Positions 6,500 through 13,701 of a DNA stretch of 20,547 bases are shown here, in pieces; position 1 is the stretch's first letter, and each line of letters begins with the position of its first letter. The DNA is from an uncultured Collinsella sp. (lineage in GTDB: Bacteria; Actinomycetota; Coriobacteriia; Coriobacteriales; Coriobacteriaceae): assembly GCA_938045085.1 (NCBI GenBank), contig CALINZ010000259.1:1-20547 (forward strand). Reading direction: 5' to 3'. Position numbers and translations under genes: made by a program. The notes beneath the pieces are model-generated. The model did not search any database. It was given only the letters and a program-made list of their open reading frames with translations, and was not told the origin of the DNA.

Positions 6500-7765
6500 C
6501 TAGAGGAAAAAGTCCCTCGCGCTCACGATGCGGATGCCGTCGATATCCGTGTCGTAGGAACCCTGCCTCACGACCACGATCTTCTCGTGGTTGTCTCGTA
6601 TCGACTTCAGAGGGGCGATCTCTCGCTCCCTGGTCTCGCTTGCGAACATCTCGTCAGTCGCCTGCACGTAGAGCACGCGCCCGTCCTTCGTCGCAACGAA
6701 GTCGACTTCCTTGCCATAGAGCTTGCCCACATGCACGCTCCATCCTTCGTAGAGCAGCTGGAGATACACGGCGTTCTCGAACAGGCGGCCAGTATCCGTG
6801 ACCCTATAGCCGGCCATCCAGGTCCTGAAGCCGGTGTCGACGATGTACTCCTTTGGGTTCGTCTTGAGGAGCGCCTTGCCGTGCAAATCGTAACGCGTGG
6901 CACGATAGAACAGGAAGGCCTCCTCAAGCGCACCCACATACGAGGAAACGGTCTTGTTCGTGGTCTTCGGCCCCGCAGAAGTTAACGCGCCGGCGATTCG
7001 ACTCGACGAGCACTCGTTGCCGATGTTGTCCGCCAGGAATTCGGCCACATGGCGCAGCAGGGAAGGGTCAGTCACCGCACTTTTGCCCTTCCCGCGCTCA
7101 CGGTTGACAATATCACGCACGGCGATGGCTTCGTAGACGCCGGACATGTACGCCGAGTGCTGCGCCTGGGTCGTCGAGAGGGATGCGATGGCTGGCATGC
7201 CCCCGTACTCAAGGTAACGAGTAAGCATGTCGTCGAAGAGAACGGGATCCCCCTCGGGAGTGAGAGCCACCGAAGTTCCCGATACGAACTCGATTCCGCA
7301 GAAGTCGGCGAACTCGGAGAAGGACAGGGGCAGCATCTTTACCTCTACGTAGCGCCCGGAGAGATAGGTGGCCAGCTCGCTCGAGAGAAGATACGCATTC
7401 GAGCCCGTGAGGTAGATGTCGCAATCGAAGTCGATCCTCATTGCGTTGACCGCATCCTGCCAGCCATCGATTCTCTGGGGCTCGTCTATGAAAACGTAGG
7501 TGCGACCCTTGTCCGACAGGCGCCCGCGAACGTAATCATAAAGCTGGTCCTCCGTCTTGATGCCCGTACCCTTGCTTTCCAGGTTGACGCTCACAAAGCC
7601 GCGGCCAGCGACTCCTTCAGACTCGACGGCCATCCTAATTAGATCGAGAAGGCTCGACTTGCCGCACCTGCGCACGCCCGTGATCACCTTGATGAGGTCG
7701 GTGTCACGGAAGAGCATCGCCTCCTCGAGGTATCTATCGCGGTTCCTGAGTCTGCCACCCTTCAA
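6500..7765 (-). CDS. AAA-family ATPase with C-terminal DUF4143 domain
   Basis: A 421-aa protein of the usual length for this family. The start is a TTG at 7765 with AGGAG 6 nt upstream (7772-7776). The N-terminal ATPase has Walker A 'GVRRCGKS' (residues 30-37), Walker B 'YVFIDE' (90-95) with the typical following Q-R-I, and a sensor-1 'LTGSN' (119-123). The C-terminal DUF4143 region includes 'GRLFENAVYLQLL' (Glu330) and the nuclease-like strands 'GKEVDFVA' (Glu353, Asp355) and 'VLYVQAT' (Gln368). The latter normally ends in a lysine, here Thr370, so the nuclease-like fold is probably inactive. These ATPases are very common in anaerobes and their role is not well defined. An inverted repeat overlaps the ribosome binding site. 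Confidence 0.9.
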   Translation of the reverse strand: MKGGRLRNRDRYLEEAMLFRDTDLIKVITGVRRCGKSSLLDLIRMAVESEGVAGRGFVSVNLESKGTGIKTEDQLYDYVRGRLSDKGRTYVFIDEPQRIDGWQDAVNAMRIDFDCDIYLTGSNAYLLSSELATYLSGRYVEVKMLPLSFSEFADFCGIEFVSGTSVALTPEGDPVLFDDMLTRYLEYGGMPAIASLSTTQAQHSAYMSGVYEAIAVRDIVNRERGKGKSAVTDPSLLRHVAEFLADNIGNECSSSRIAGALTSAGPKTTNKTVSSYVGALEEAFLFYRATRYDLHGKALLKTNPKEYIVDTGFRTWMAGYRVTDTGRLFENAVYLQLLYEGWSVHVGKLYGKEVDFVATKDGRVLYVQATDEMFASETREREIAPLKSIRDNHEKIVVVRQGSYDTDIDGIRIVSARDFFL

Positions 7766-7771
7766 AAGCTG

Positions 7772-7815
7772 CTCCTAAAACTCGAATCTGGTTACACTTT
7801 TAGGAGTATCGTAAC
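7772..7815 (-). promoter_or_regulatory. Overlapping inverted repeats covering the ribosome binding site of the AAA/DUF4143 gene
   Basis: CTCCTAAAA (7772-7780) and TTTTAGGAG (7798-7806) form a perfect 9-bp inverted repeat with a 17-nt spacer. A second pair, GTTAC (7791-7795) and GTAAC (7811-7815), overlaps it. Read on the minus strand, the right arm contains the AGGAG site of the ATPase gene and the left arm is its exact complement. It is either an operator or an mRNA hairpin that hides the ribosome binding site. Confidence 0.55.
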
Positions 7816-7966
7816 TCCACGCCACAAGATGAGCAAAGAGCGCACCTCGAGACGGATCGACCAAGGGGATTACGCACCTGCCGGGAGGCAGGGCAGCTTG
7901 CTCGATCGACGCGGACTACCAATTGATAAACCCCAAAAGCCGGACCGCACGGCGGCGCTCGTTTCG

Positions 7967-8155
7967 CTAAATCGGCTTGATGGGATGGCGAATCACGGTC
8001 TTGAGCTTCTCCGGCGCGTACTTGCGCGGGTCGGAGAGGTAAATCTCGTGACAGAGGCGGGATTCGGAGAAGTCGGGCGCATATCCCCGTTCCGCCGCAA
8101 ATGCACGCATGGCGCCTATGATCGTCAGCTCGTCATCGTAAGGCCCGTATAGCAA
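7967..8155 (-). pseudogene. C-terminal remnant of a GyrI-like (small-molecule-binding) domain protein
   Basis: About 62 codons read 'LYGPYDDELTIIGAMRAFAAERGY' and end 'HEIYLSDPRKYAPEKLKTVIRHPIK', which is the well-known C-terminal signature of GyrI-like or AraC effector-binding domains (normally about 150-200 aa). The N-terminal two thirds are missing: the frame runs straight into the hairpin that follows guaA. The frame can start at a TTG at 8155, but there is no ribosome binding site, so I treat it as a decayed gene, probably cut when DNA was inserted or deleted next to guaA. Confidence 0.6.
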
Positions 8156-8187
8156 TGGGCGCGGATTCGGAAGATGCCGCGCCCATT
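8154..8187 (-). terminator. guaA: Long hairpin downstream of guaA, probable terminator
   Basis: A perfect 11-bp stem (AATGGGCGCGG at 8154-8164 and CCGCGCCCATT at 8177-8187, 12-nt loop) lies 34 nt past the guaA stop. There is only a short T-poor tail on the guaA strand, so termination may be inefficient. Confidence 0.55.
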
Positions 8188-8221
8188 GGCAAACACTATA
8201 GCATAGAATCGAACGTCTGTT

Positions 8222-9820
8222 CTACTCCCACTCGATGGTCGCGGGCGGCTTGGACGTGATGTCGTAGCACACGCGGTTGGCGCCGGGAACCTCGGCCACG
8301 ATGCGGCCGGAAATGCGGGCCAGCACGTCGTAGGGCAGCTTGGCCCAGTCGGCGGTCATGGCATCGCTGGACTCGACGGCACGCAGGATGATCGGGCGCT
8401 GATAGGTGCGCTCGTCGCCCATAACACCGACGGACTTGATGTCGGGCAGGACCGCGAAATACTGCCAGCAGCTGTGCTCGGAGTTGCGCTCGCCAGTCTG
8501 CTCAAACAGACGCTGGTTGTAGGCGTCGAGCTCCTCGCGCACGATAGCGTCAGCGTTCTTGAGGATCTCGAGCTTCTCCTTATCGACCGCACCGATGATG
8601 CGGATGGCCAGACCCGGGCCCGGGAAAGGCTGACGGAACACGATGTGACCCGGCAGGCCCAGCGCCAGGCCAAGCGCGCGGACCTCGTCCTTAAAGAAGT
8701 GATCGAGCGGCTCGATGAGGTCGAAGTGCACGCCCTCGGGGAACGGGATCAGGTTGTGATGGCTCTTGATGGTGGCCGTCTTGCCGCCCGTCTTGCGAGC
8801 GCCGGACTCGATGATGTCGGGGTAGATGGTGCCCTGAGCCAGGTACTTGACCGGCTTGCCATCGGTCTCGAGCTGCTGAGCAACCGCGAAGAACTCTTTC
8901 CAGAACTGCGTACCGATGATGCGGCGCTTCTCCTCGGGCTCGGTCACGCCGGCCAGAAGCTCGGCATAACGGTCCTCGGCGTGGACGTGGATAAAGTCGA
9001 CGTCAAACTGCTTGGTGAAGACCTCCTCCACCTGCTCGGGCTCGCCCTTGCGCAGCAGGCCGTGGTTGATGAACACGCAGGTCATCTGCTTGCCCACGGC
9101 GCGAGCGCCAAGCGCAGCCACGACGGAGGAGTCGACGCCACCGGACAGAGCCAGAATCACGCGGTCGTCGCCGACCTTCTCGCGAAACTCGGCCGTCATG
9201 GTCTCGACCAGGTTGTCCATGCTCCAGTTGGGCTCCAGGCCGCAGATCTCAAACAGGAAGTTGCTCAGCAGCTGCTGACCGTACTCGGAATGCTTGACCT
9301 CGGGGTGAAACTGCGTGGTGAAGATCTTGCGCTCGACGCACTCCATGGCGGCAACCGGGCACACGTCGGTGCTGGCGGTAACGGTAAAGCCCTCGGGTAC
9401 CTCGGACACGGCGTCGCGGTGGCTCATCCACACAGTCTGCTCCATGGGCGTGGAGTTAAAGAGCTTGGCGCCGGCCGTGCGCGTGATGGTGGCGCGGCCG
9501 TACTCGCCCACCTCGGAGTGGCCGACCTTGCCGCCAAGCGTCACGGCCGTGATCTGATGGCCATAGCAAAAGCCCAGGACGGGAAGGCCCAGGTCAAAGA
9601 TGGCAGGATCGATGGACGGAGCGTCCTCGGCATACACAGAAGCCGGGCCGCCGGAAAGGATGAGCGCAGAGGCGTTCATCTCGCGAATCTCGTCGGCCGA
9701 GATGTCGCAGGGGACAATCTCGGAATACACGTTGAGGTCGCGGACGCGACGGGCAATGAGCTGACCGTACTGCGCACCAAAGTCGAGTACGAGGACCTTT
9801 GCGGAAGCCTTTTGATCCAT
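8222..9820 (-). CDS. guaA: GMP synthase (glutamine-hydrolysing)
   Basis: GuaA converts XMP, ATP and glutamine to GMP in the last step of guanine nucleotide synthesis, in the cytoplasm. The 532-aa protein is slightly longer than the usual 510-525. The class I glutaminase domain comes first, with nucleophile Cys85 in 'GFCYGHQ' and His172/Glu174 in 'FHPE'. The ATP-pyrophosphatase domain has the PP-loop 'SGGVDS' at 226-231, and the C-terminal dimerisation domain ends with the typical 'KPPATIEWE'. I choose the ATG at 9820 because AGGGGG lies just upstream; an in-frame ATG at 9862 adds 14 residues without similarity to the family. The gene stands alone. Its 3' end faces the accessory region, and the 3' end of guaA is a known integration site of genomic islands. 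Confidence 0.97.
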   Translation of the reverse strand: MDQKASAKVLVLDFGAQYGQLIARRVRDLNVYSEIVPCDISADEIREMNASALILSGGPASVYAEDAPSIDPAIFDLGLPVLGFCYGHQITAVTLGGKVGHSEVGEYGRATITRTAGAKLFNSTPMEQTVWMSHRDAVSEVPEGFTVTASTDVCPVAAMECVERKIFTTQFHPEVKHSEYGQQLLSNFLFEICGLEPNWSMDNLVETMTAEFREKVGDDRVILALSGGVDSSVVAALGARAVGKQMTCVFINHGLLRKGEPEQVEEVFTKQFDVDFIHVHAEDRYAELLAGVTEPEEKRRIIGTQFWKEFFAVAQQLETDGKPVKYLAQGTIYPDIIESGARKTGGKTATIKSHHNLIPFPEGVHFDLIEPLDHFFKDEVRALGLALGLPGHIVFRQPFPGPGLAIRIIGAVDKEKLEILKNADAIVREELDAYNQRLFEQTGERNSEHSCWQYFAVLPDIKSVGVMGDERTYQRPIILRAVESSDAMTADWAKLPYDVLARISGRIVAEVPGANRVCYDITSKPPATIEWE

Positions 9821-9983
9821 GGTTCCCCCTCTTGTTGGCGGGGAGCCGGTGCCCACCCGCATGAATGAACGAAAATAGCCTTCATAGTGTACACGTTATA
9901 TGGGGTTTCTCGCCCCTCGCAGCCATCAGCGCACGGCAAACGCACGACCTAGGCCCCTATTTGACGGCAATTGAAGTGTTACC

Positions 9984-10038
9984 AAACGTTACAGATGATG
10001 TAATACGTTTGAACATTGGACGCCCTGTGCCACAATAC
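9984..10038 (+). promoter_or_regulatory. Putative promoter and operator of the asparaginase gene
   Basis: TTGAAC at 10009-10014 is followed after 16-18 nt by CACAAT/CAATAC (10031-10038), a fair sigma-70 promoter. An imperfect inverted repeat (AAACGTTACA at 9984-9993 against TGTAATACGTTT at 9999-10010) overlaps the -35 box, a position suited to a repressor or activator. Confidence 0.4.
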
Positions 10039-10087
10039 TGCCGAACGACTCCGCCCTTGCGGCGGCAAATACGATAGGAATACCAGC

Positions 10088-11101
10088 ATGAAGCGCATCC
10101 TTCTCATCGCCACGGGCGGCACCATCGCATCGACCGAGGACGGCAACGGCCTCTCCCCCGCCCTGACCGGTGAGGAGCTCGCCCAGAGCGTCCCCGAGAT
10201 CTCGGGCCTCTGCGAGCTCAACGTCGTGCAGCCCATGAACATCGACAGCACCAATATGCGCCCGAGCGACTGGATGCGTATCCGCGACGTCATCGTCAAG
10301 GGCTATGCCGACCACGACGGCTTCGTGATTCTACACGGCACCGACACCATGAGCTACACCGCGGCAGCACTTTCCTATCTGATTCAGGACAGCCCCAAGC
10401 CCATCGTGCTCACCGGCTCGCAAAAGCCCATGGGCAACCCCTTTACCGACGCCAAGCTCAACCTGTACCAGAGCCTGCTCTATGCGCTCGACGAGCATTC
10501 GCACGATGTGTCGATCGTGTTTGGCGGCGTCGCCATTGCCGGCACGCGCGCCCGCAAGCAGCGCACCATGAGCTTTAACGCGTTCATTAGCGTCAACTAT
10601 CCGCCCATTGCCTACATCCGCAACGACCGCATTGTGCGCAACGGGCTCCACGGCACTCATCAGGGCGAAAACCCGGTGCGTTTCTACGACAGCATCGACC
10701 CGCGCGTATTTGTACTCAAGCTTACGCCCGGCGTAAACCCGGGCATCCTCGACGCCCTTGCCGATAGCTACGACGCCGTGATTCTGGAGACCTTTGGCAT
10801 TGGCGGTATTCCCGAGTTTGGCGAGTCGGGCGAGTCGTTCCAAGAGGCAATTTTCCGCTGGGTCGATTCGGGTCGCACCGTCGTTATGACCACGCAGGTC
10901 CCCGAAGAGGGCCTCGATCTGGGCATTTATGAGGTCGGCCGTGCTTACGCCAATCATCCGGGCATTCTGCGCGGCGACGACATGACCACCGAGACGCTCG
11001 TGGCCAAGACCATGTGGGCACTCGGCCAGTCACGCGATGCGGCCGAGATCCAGCGCCTGTTCTACAGCCAAGTCAACCACGACCGCATCCCGATGGCGTA
11101 A
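10088..11101 (+). CDS. ansA: Type I L-asparaginase
   Basis: Cytoplasmic asparaginase that hydrolyses asparagine to aspartate and ammonia. The 337-aa length is typical of the type I (AnsA) form, and there is no signal peptide. The first catalytic motif is 'TGGTIAS' (residues 9-15, nucleophile Thr12), and the second is 'HGTDTM' (83-88, with Thr85 and Asp86). 'NIDSTNM' (51-57) supplies the substrate-binding serine, and 'VLTGSQKPM' matches the conserved lysine region. The start at 10088 is chosen because AGGAA lies 7 nt upstream and the protein begins directly with the first beta strand; the frame open from 10016 has no similarity before this. It is transcribed divergently from guaA and appears to be a single-gene unit. 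Confidence 0.93.
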   Translation: MKRILLIATGGTIASTEDGNGLSPALTGEELAQSVPEISGLCELNVVQPMNIDSTNMRPSDWMRIRDVIVKGYADHDGFVILHGTDTMSYTAAALSYLIQDSPKPIVLTGSQKPMGNPFTDAKLNLYQSLLYALDEHSHDVSIVFGGVAIAGTRARKQRTMSFNAFISVNYPPIAYIRNDRIVRNGLHGTHQGENPVRFYDSIDPRVFVLKLTPGVNPGILDALADSYDAVILETFGIGGIPEFGESGESFQEAIFRWVDSGRTVVMTTQVPEEGLDLGIYEVGRAYANHPGILRGDDMTTETLVAKTMWALGQSRDAAEIQRLFYSQVNHDRIPMA

Positions 11102-11422
11102 TCCCTAAGGCAGTTCCACTTATCGCAGCCTCAAACGACAGGTGGTCCCCCTCGGGCCGTTCAAAAATCGGAGTATTCTGCAATTTCTCCGCCGGAGACA
11201 TAGAATCGGCCGATTGTTAGACGAACTTTTAGGGCGAAGAGGCCGTCTAGTAAATATTTATTCCACATTTTTATTAAGCGTGTGGATTAACTACTGTCAA
11301 AAAGGCAAAGCCAGCCGCTCGAGCTACCATCTACGGCTGAACAAGTGCTGAATACTCGCGATTTTGCACATCGAAACCAGGGGGACCCGCCCAAAGAGCG
11401 TCAATTAGCAGCGAGGAACGCC
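11102..11422. other. Intergenic stretch with stacked inverted repeats
   Basis: No gene is supported in these 320 bases. Three consecutive inverted repeats lie at about 11187-11249 (listed separately). The rest is AT-rich around 11250-11310 and otherwise featureless. No clear intrinsic terminator for the asparaginase gene is seen. Confidence 0.5.
11187..11249. repeat. Three consecutive inverted repeats in the ansA downstream region
   Basis: First, TCTCC-GCC-GGAGA. Second, the perfect 12-bp palindrome AATCGGCCGATT (11204-11215). Third, a two-part hairpin: TAGACG (11218-11223) with CGTCTA (11244-11249), and inside it CTTTT (11226-11230) with AAGAG (11237-11241, one G-U). No T-run follows, so it is not an ordinary terminator. 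It could be a structured RNA or a dispersed intergenic repeat. Confidence 0.4.
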
Positions 11423-11641
11423 CTATTCGATACCCTCAAGAAGCTCTGACACCGTCATACCGAGTGCGGGTGCGATCTTAAATAGAACCTTGAGCGTGAA
11501 ATTTGCCGTCCCATCTTCGATTCGGTCGAGGTAGGGTCGGCTGATTCCTGTCGCCACACAAAAATCAACCTTGGAGATACCAAGGTCTCTGCGTGTCTCT
11601 TCGACCCGCCTGCCAAGAATCTGTTTCACACGTTCGTCCAT
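11423..11641 (-). CDS. XRE/Cro-family HTH transcriptional regulator
   Basis: A 72-aa protein consisting of one HTH_3 domain. The pattern 'GRRVEETRRDLGISKVDFCVATGISRPYLDRIEDGTANFTLKVLFKIAPALGMTVSELLEG' has the standard five helices, with the recognition helix in 'SRPYLDRIE'. Cys28 sits in the turn region where alanine is common. The start is the ATG at 11641; no clear ribosome binding site is seen. It is divergent from the gene at 11718, and a perfect 24-bp palindrome lies between the two start codons, so it most likely binds there and controls itself and its neighbour. Confidence 0.85.
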   Translation of the reverse strand: MDERVKQILGRRVEETRRDLGISKVDFCVATGISRPYLDRIEDGTANFTLKVLFKIAPALGMTVSELLEGIE

Positions 11642-11670
11642 GCAGCCGAGTTTGAAATGGAGCCGAACAT

Positions 11671-11694
11671 AAACGTAAACTATAGTTTACGTTT
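11671..11694. promoter_or_regulatory. Perfect 24-bp palindromic operator
   Basis: Arms AAACGTAAAC (11671-11680) and GTTTACGTTT (11685-11694) flank TATA, giving a perfect two-fold symmetric site. It lies 30 nt upstream of the XRE gene start and 24 nt upstream of the divergent gene start. TATAGT, a good -10 hexamer, occurs in its centre on both strands, so a bound protein would block both promoters. Confidence 0.75.
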
Positions 11695-11717
11695 TGCCGA
11701 ATACACAGGAGTTTTCT

Positions 11718-12107
11718 ATGTCGGGTTCTTCGGTCCGCATGTACCGAGCCACGCCTCGCACAAACAGCGCGCCGCCCAAGCTCGTCGTCGTTGAATCAGA
11801 ATGCCTTTCGCCCGATGAGCGCACAGCATTTGCATTGCTATCAAGTCGCGTCGCCGCCGTTCTAGTCCCTTGCCCGGCGCAAGGTGAACTTGCTATCCAA
11901 TGCCAGGCGCACAGCTGCTCGCTCAATCAGGCTGCCGTGATCGCAACCAGCCAACGCGGTCTGCCCCTTCTCCTGGAAGCCGGTATCGCACTCGCCCTTC
12001 GCGGCGCCGGATACGGAAACGAGGCCGCCGCCGACATGGTCTTTAAACCACGATCGAGCGGCGGCCTCGCAGCAGCTATCGAATATGTGTGCAGACTCGT
12101 TGCCTAA
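11718..12107 (+). CDS. Hypothetical protein under the shared palindrome
   Basis: A 129-aa protein I do not recognise. The ATG at 11718 has AGGAG 6 nt upstream (11707-11711), a strong site. Visible features are an N-terminal polar stretch of about 20 residues, a 'KLVVVESECLSPDE' strand and turn, 'VAAVLVPCPAQGELAIQCQ', 'AAVIATSQRGLPLLLEAGIALALRGAGYG' and a C-terminal helix ending 'IEYVCRLVA'. The strand-helix alternation suggests a small alpha/beta domain. It has four cysteines and no membrane segment or signal peptide. It is divergently paired with the XRE regulator and shares the palindrome with it, so it is probably the regulator's target. It ends 9 nt before the convergent DUF1648-like gene. 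Confidence 0.7.
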   Translation: MSGSSVRMYRATPRTNSAPPKLVVVESECLSPDERTAFALLSSRVAAVLVPCPAQGELAIQCQAHSCSLNQAAVIATSQRGLPLLLEAGIALALRGAGYGNEAAADMVFKPRSSGGLAAAIEYVCRLVA

Positions 12108-12116
12108 AAGGACAAG

Positions 12117-12500
12117 CTAGAAACCAAAGCCAAAGCCCGTTCCGGTAATCGCCGAGTACATAAAGTAAACGTTGATCACGTTGAGGAACACACCCGTGAT
12201 GCAACCGTTGCGCAGGTAGCGTTCGCACACGATGCGCGCCATGGCGGCGGAGTCATCATTGTTTTTAGCTTGACGTCCCGCCGTAAAGTATGTCGCCACG
12301 CTCAGCAGCAGGTTGAGCACCGGCAGCGCCAGCAACTCGTAGCTCTTGCCCCAGCGCGTCACCTCGCCGGCGGCGTTAAACTTCGTTGCCACCTCGGGAC
12401 CAATGTTGGGGATAACGCACGCTGCGACCACCAGCGGAATCACCGCAAGTACGAGCAGCGCAATACCCATGTAGCCAGCTTTTTTGCCGTATTTAAACAT
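12117..12500 (-). CDS. Small DUF1648-like membrane protein
   Basis: A 127-aa protein with three predicted membrane helices (about residues 12-30, 53-73 and 97-117). Between the first two is 'IPNIGPEVATKFNAAGEVTRWGKS', which matches the short loop of DUF1648/SdpI-like proteins (a proline-containing helix end, then a histidine or similar residue, G and the drWG motif). Members are related to the SdpI immunity family but most have no known role. The C-terminus ends in an odd GFGFGF run. The ATG at 12500 is preceded by AAGGGCG at a suitable distance. Only 11 nt separate it from the ychF stop, so it is probably co-transcribed with ychF. Confidence 0.7.
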   Translation of the reverse strand: MFKYGKKAGYMGIALLVLAVIPLVVAACVIPNIGPEVATKFNAAGEVTRWGKSYELLALPVLNLLLSVATYFTAGRQAKNNDDSAAMARIVCERYLRNGCITGVFLNVINVYFMYSAITGTGFGFGF

Positions 12501-12511
12501 ATGCGTCGCCC

Positions 12512-13588
12512 TTACACGTTAAAGCGGAAGTGCACGACGTCGCCATCGGCCATGACATAGTCCTTGCCCTCAATACGCAGTTTGCCGGCGGCCTTGGCGC
12601 CCTGCTCACCGCCGAGCTCGATGTAGTCGTCATAGCCAATAACCTCGGCCTTAATAAAGCCGCGCTCAAAATCGGTGTGGATGACGCCGGCGGCCTGCGG
12701 GGCGGTCGCGCCCTGACGAACCGTCCAGGCCTTGACCTCCATCTCGCCGGCCGTAAAGAACGACTGCAGACCGAGCAGCTTATAGGCCGCCTGCGCGAGC
12801 ACGTCCAGACCGGGCTGCTCCAGGCCCAAGCTCTCCAGGTAGTCGGCGGCGTCCTCGGGATCGAGCTCGGAAAGCTCGGCCTCAATCTTGGCGCAGATGG
12901 GCAACGGCTTGACGCCATCGATGGGCGCCAGGTCCTCGTTGAGCATATCCTCGTCCACGTTGGCCACGTACAGAATGGGCTTCATAGTGAGCAGGAACAG
13001 GCCCTTGGCGGCGGCACGCTCCTCGTCGGTCATCTCCATGGACGCGGCTCGCTTGCCCTCGTTGAGCCAAGCGAGCAGGCGCTTGGCCACCTCGAACTTG
13101 GGCATGAGCTCTTTGTCGCGCTTGGCCTCCTTCTCGAGCTTGGGCAGCTGCTTCTCGAGCGTGCCCATGTCGGCCAGGATGAGCTCGGTCATGATGGTGT
13201 CGGCATCGCCGGCGGGATCGACAAACTCGCCCGTGCGGCCCACCTCACGCATGACGTTGGGGTCCTTAAAGTAGCGCACGACCTCGCAGATGGCGTCGGT
13301 CTCGCGGATGTTTGCCAAGAACTGGTTGCCCAGGCCCTCGCCCTCGTTGGCACCCTTCACCAGGCCAGCGATGTCGACGAACTCGACCGTCGCCGGCACA
13401 ATGCGGCCGGGGTTAACGATGTCGGCGAGCTTTTGCAGGCGGCTATCGGGCACATCGACGATACCCACGTTGGGGTCGATCGTGGCAAACGGGTAGTTGG
13501 CGGCAAGGCCGGTCTTTTTGGTAAGCGCGGTGAACAGCGTCGACTTGCCCACGTTGGGCAGGCCCACGATACCGATGGAAAGGGACAC
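12512..13588 (-). CDS. ychF: Redox-responsive P-loop ATPase YchF
   Basis: YchF is a conserved OBG-family protein that hydrolyses ATP rather than GTP and associates with ribosomes. The 358-aa length is typical. Near the N-terminus is the P-loop 'GLPNVGKS' (residues 9-16), then the switch II 'DIAGLVKGA' and the altered G4 motif 'NVDE', which gives the ATP preference. Helical and TGS domains follow, with the C-terminal TGS segment ending 'DGDVVHFRFNV'. The start is a GTG at 13588 with AGGAG 5 nt upstream. It heads a two-gene unit with the small membrane protein gene. Confidence 0.97.
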   Translation of the reverse strand: MSLSIGIVGLPNVGKSTLFTALTKKTGLAANYPFATIDPNVGIVDVPDSRLQKLADIVNPGRIVPATVEFVDIAGLVKGANEGEGLGNQFLANIRETDAICEVVRYFKDPNVMREVGRTGEFVDPAGDADTIMTELILADMGTLEKQLPKLEKEAKRDKELMPKFEVAKRLLAWLNEGKRAASMEMTDEERAAAKGLFLLTMKPILYVANVDEDMLNEDLAPIDGVKPLPICAKIEAELSELDPEDAADYLESLGLEQPGLDVLAQAAYKLLGLQSFFTAGEMEVKAWTVRQGATAPQAAGVIHTDFERGFIKAEVIGYDDYIELGGEQGAKAAGKLRIEGKDYVMADGDVVHFRFNV

Positions 13589-13630
13589 GACAGCTCCTTT
13601 TGGTACAGTACTTCAAACAGTATAAGTATA

Positions 13631-13674
13631 GCGCCGCCGCAGCATCCGGGCGAATCCGGACACCACGGCGGCGC
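13631..13674 (-). terminator. Strong two-part hairpin between the 4Fe-4S gene and ychF
   Basis: A perfect 9-bp outer stem (GCGCCGCCG 13631-13639, CGGCGGCGC 13666-13674) holds an inner TCCGG/CCGGA stem (13645-13649, 13656-13660). The T-run on the minus strand is poor (TATACTTATACT), so it may terminate weakly. TATACT just after it could also serve as the -10 box of ychF. Confidence 0.5.
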
Positions 13675-13701
13675 AAATGAAGCAGAGATAGAGCTCGCTG
13701 A

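Noticed and set aside
7829..8152. 107-codon plus-strand open frame opposite the GyrI-like remnant
   Set aside because: The minus strand carries the clear GyrI-like C-terminal signature; the plus frame is its shadow.
1..8220. Second copy of the guaA 3' end as island attachment site
   Set aside because: I scanned for the end of guaA (CTACTCCCACTCGAT on the plus strand) in the accessory region and saw no copy, so no attachment repeat is called.
8474..9868. 464-codon plus-strand open frame opposite guaA
   Set aside because: It is an antisense shadow of a certain gene, common in GC-rich DNA, with low-complexity L/V/G/H-rich composition and no recognisable domain.
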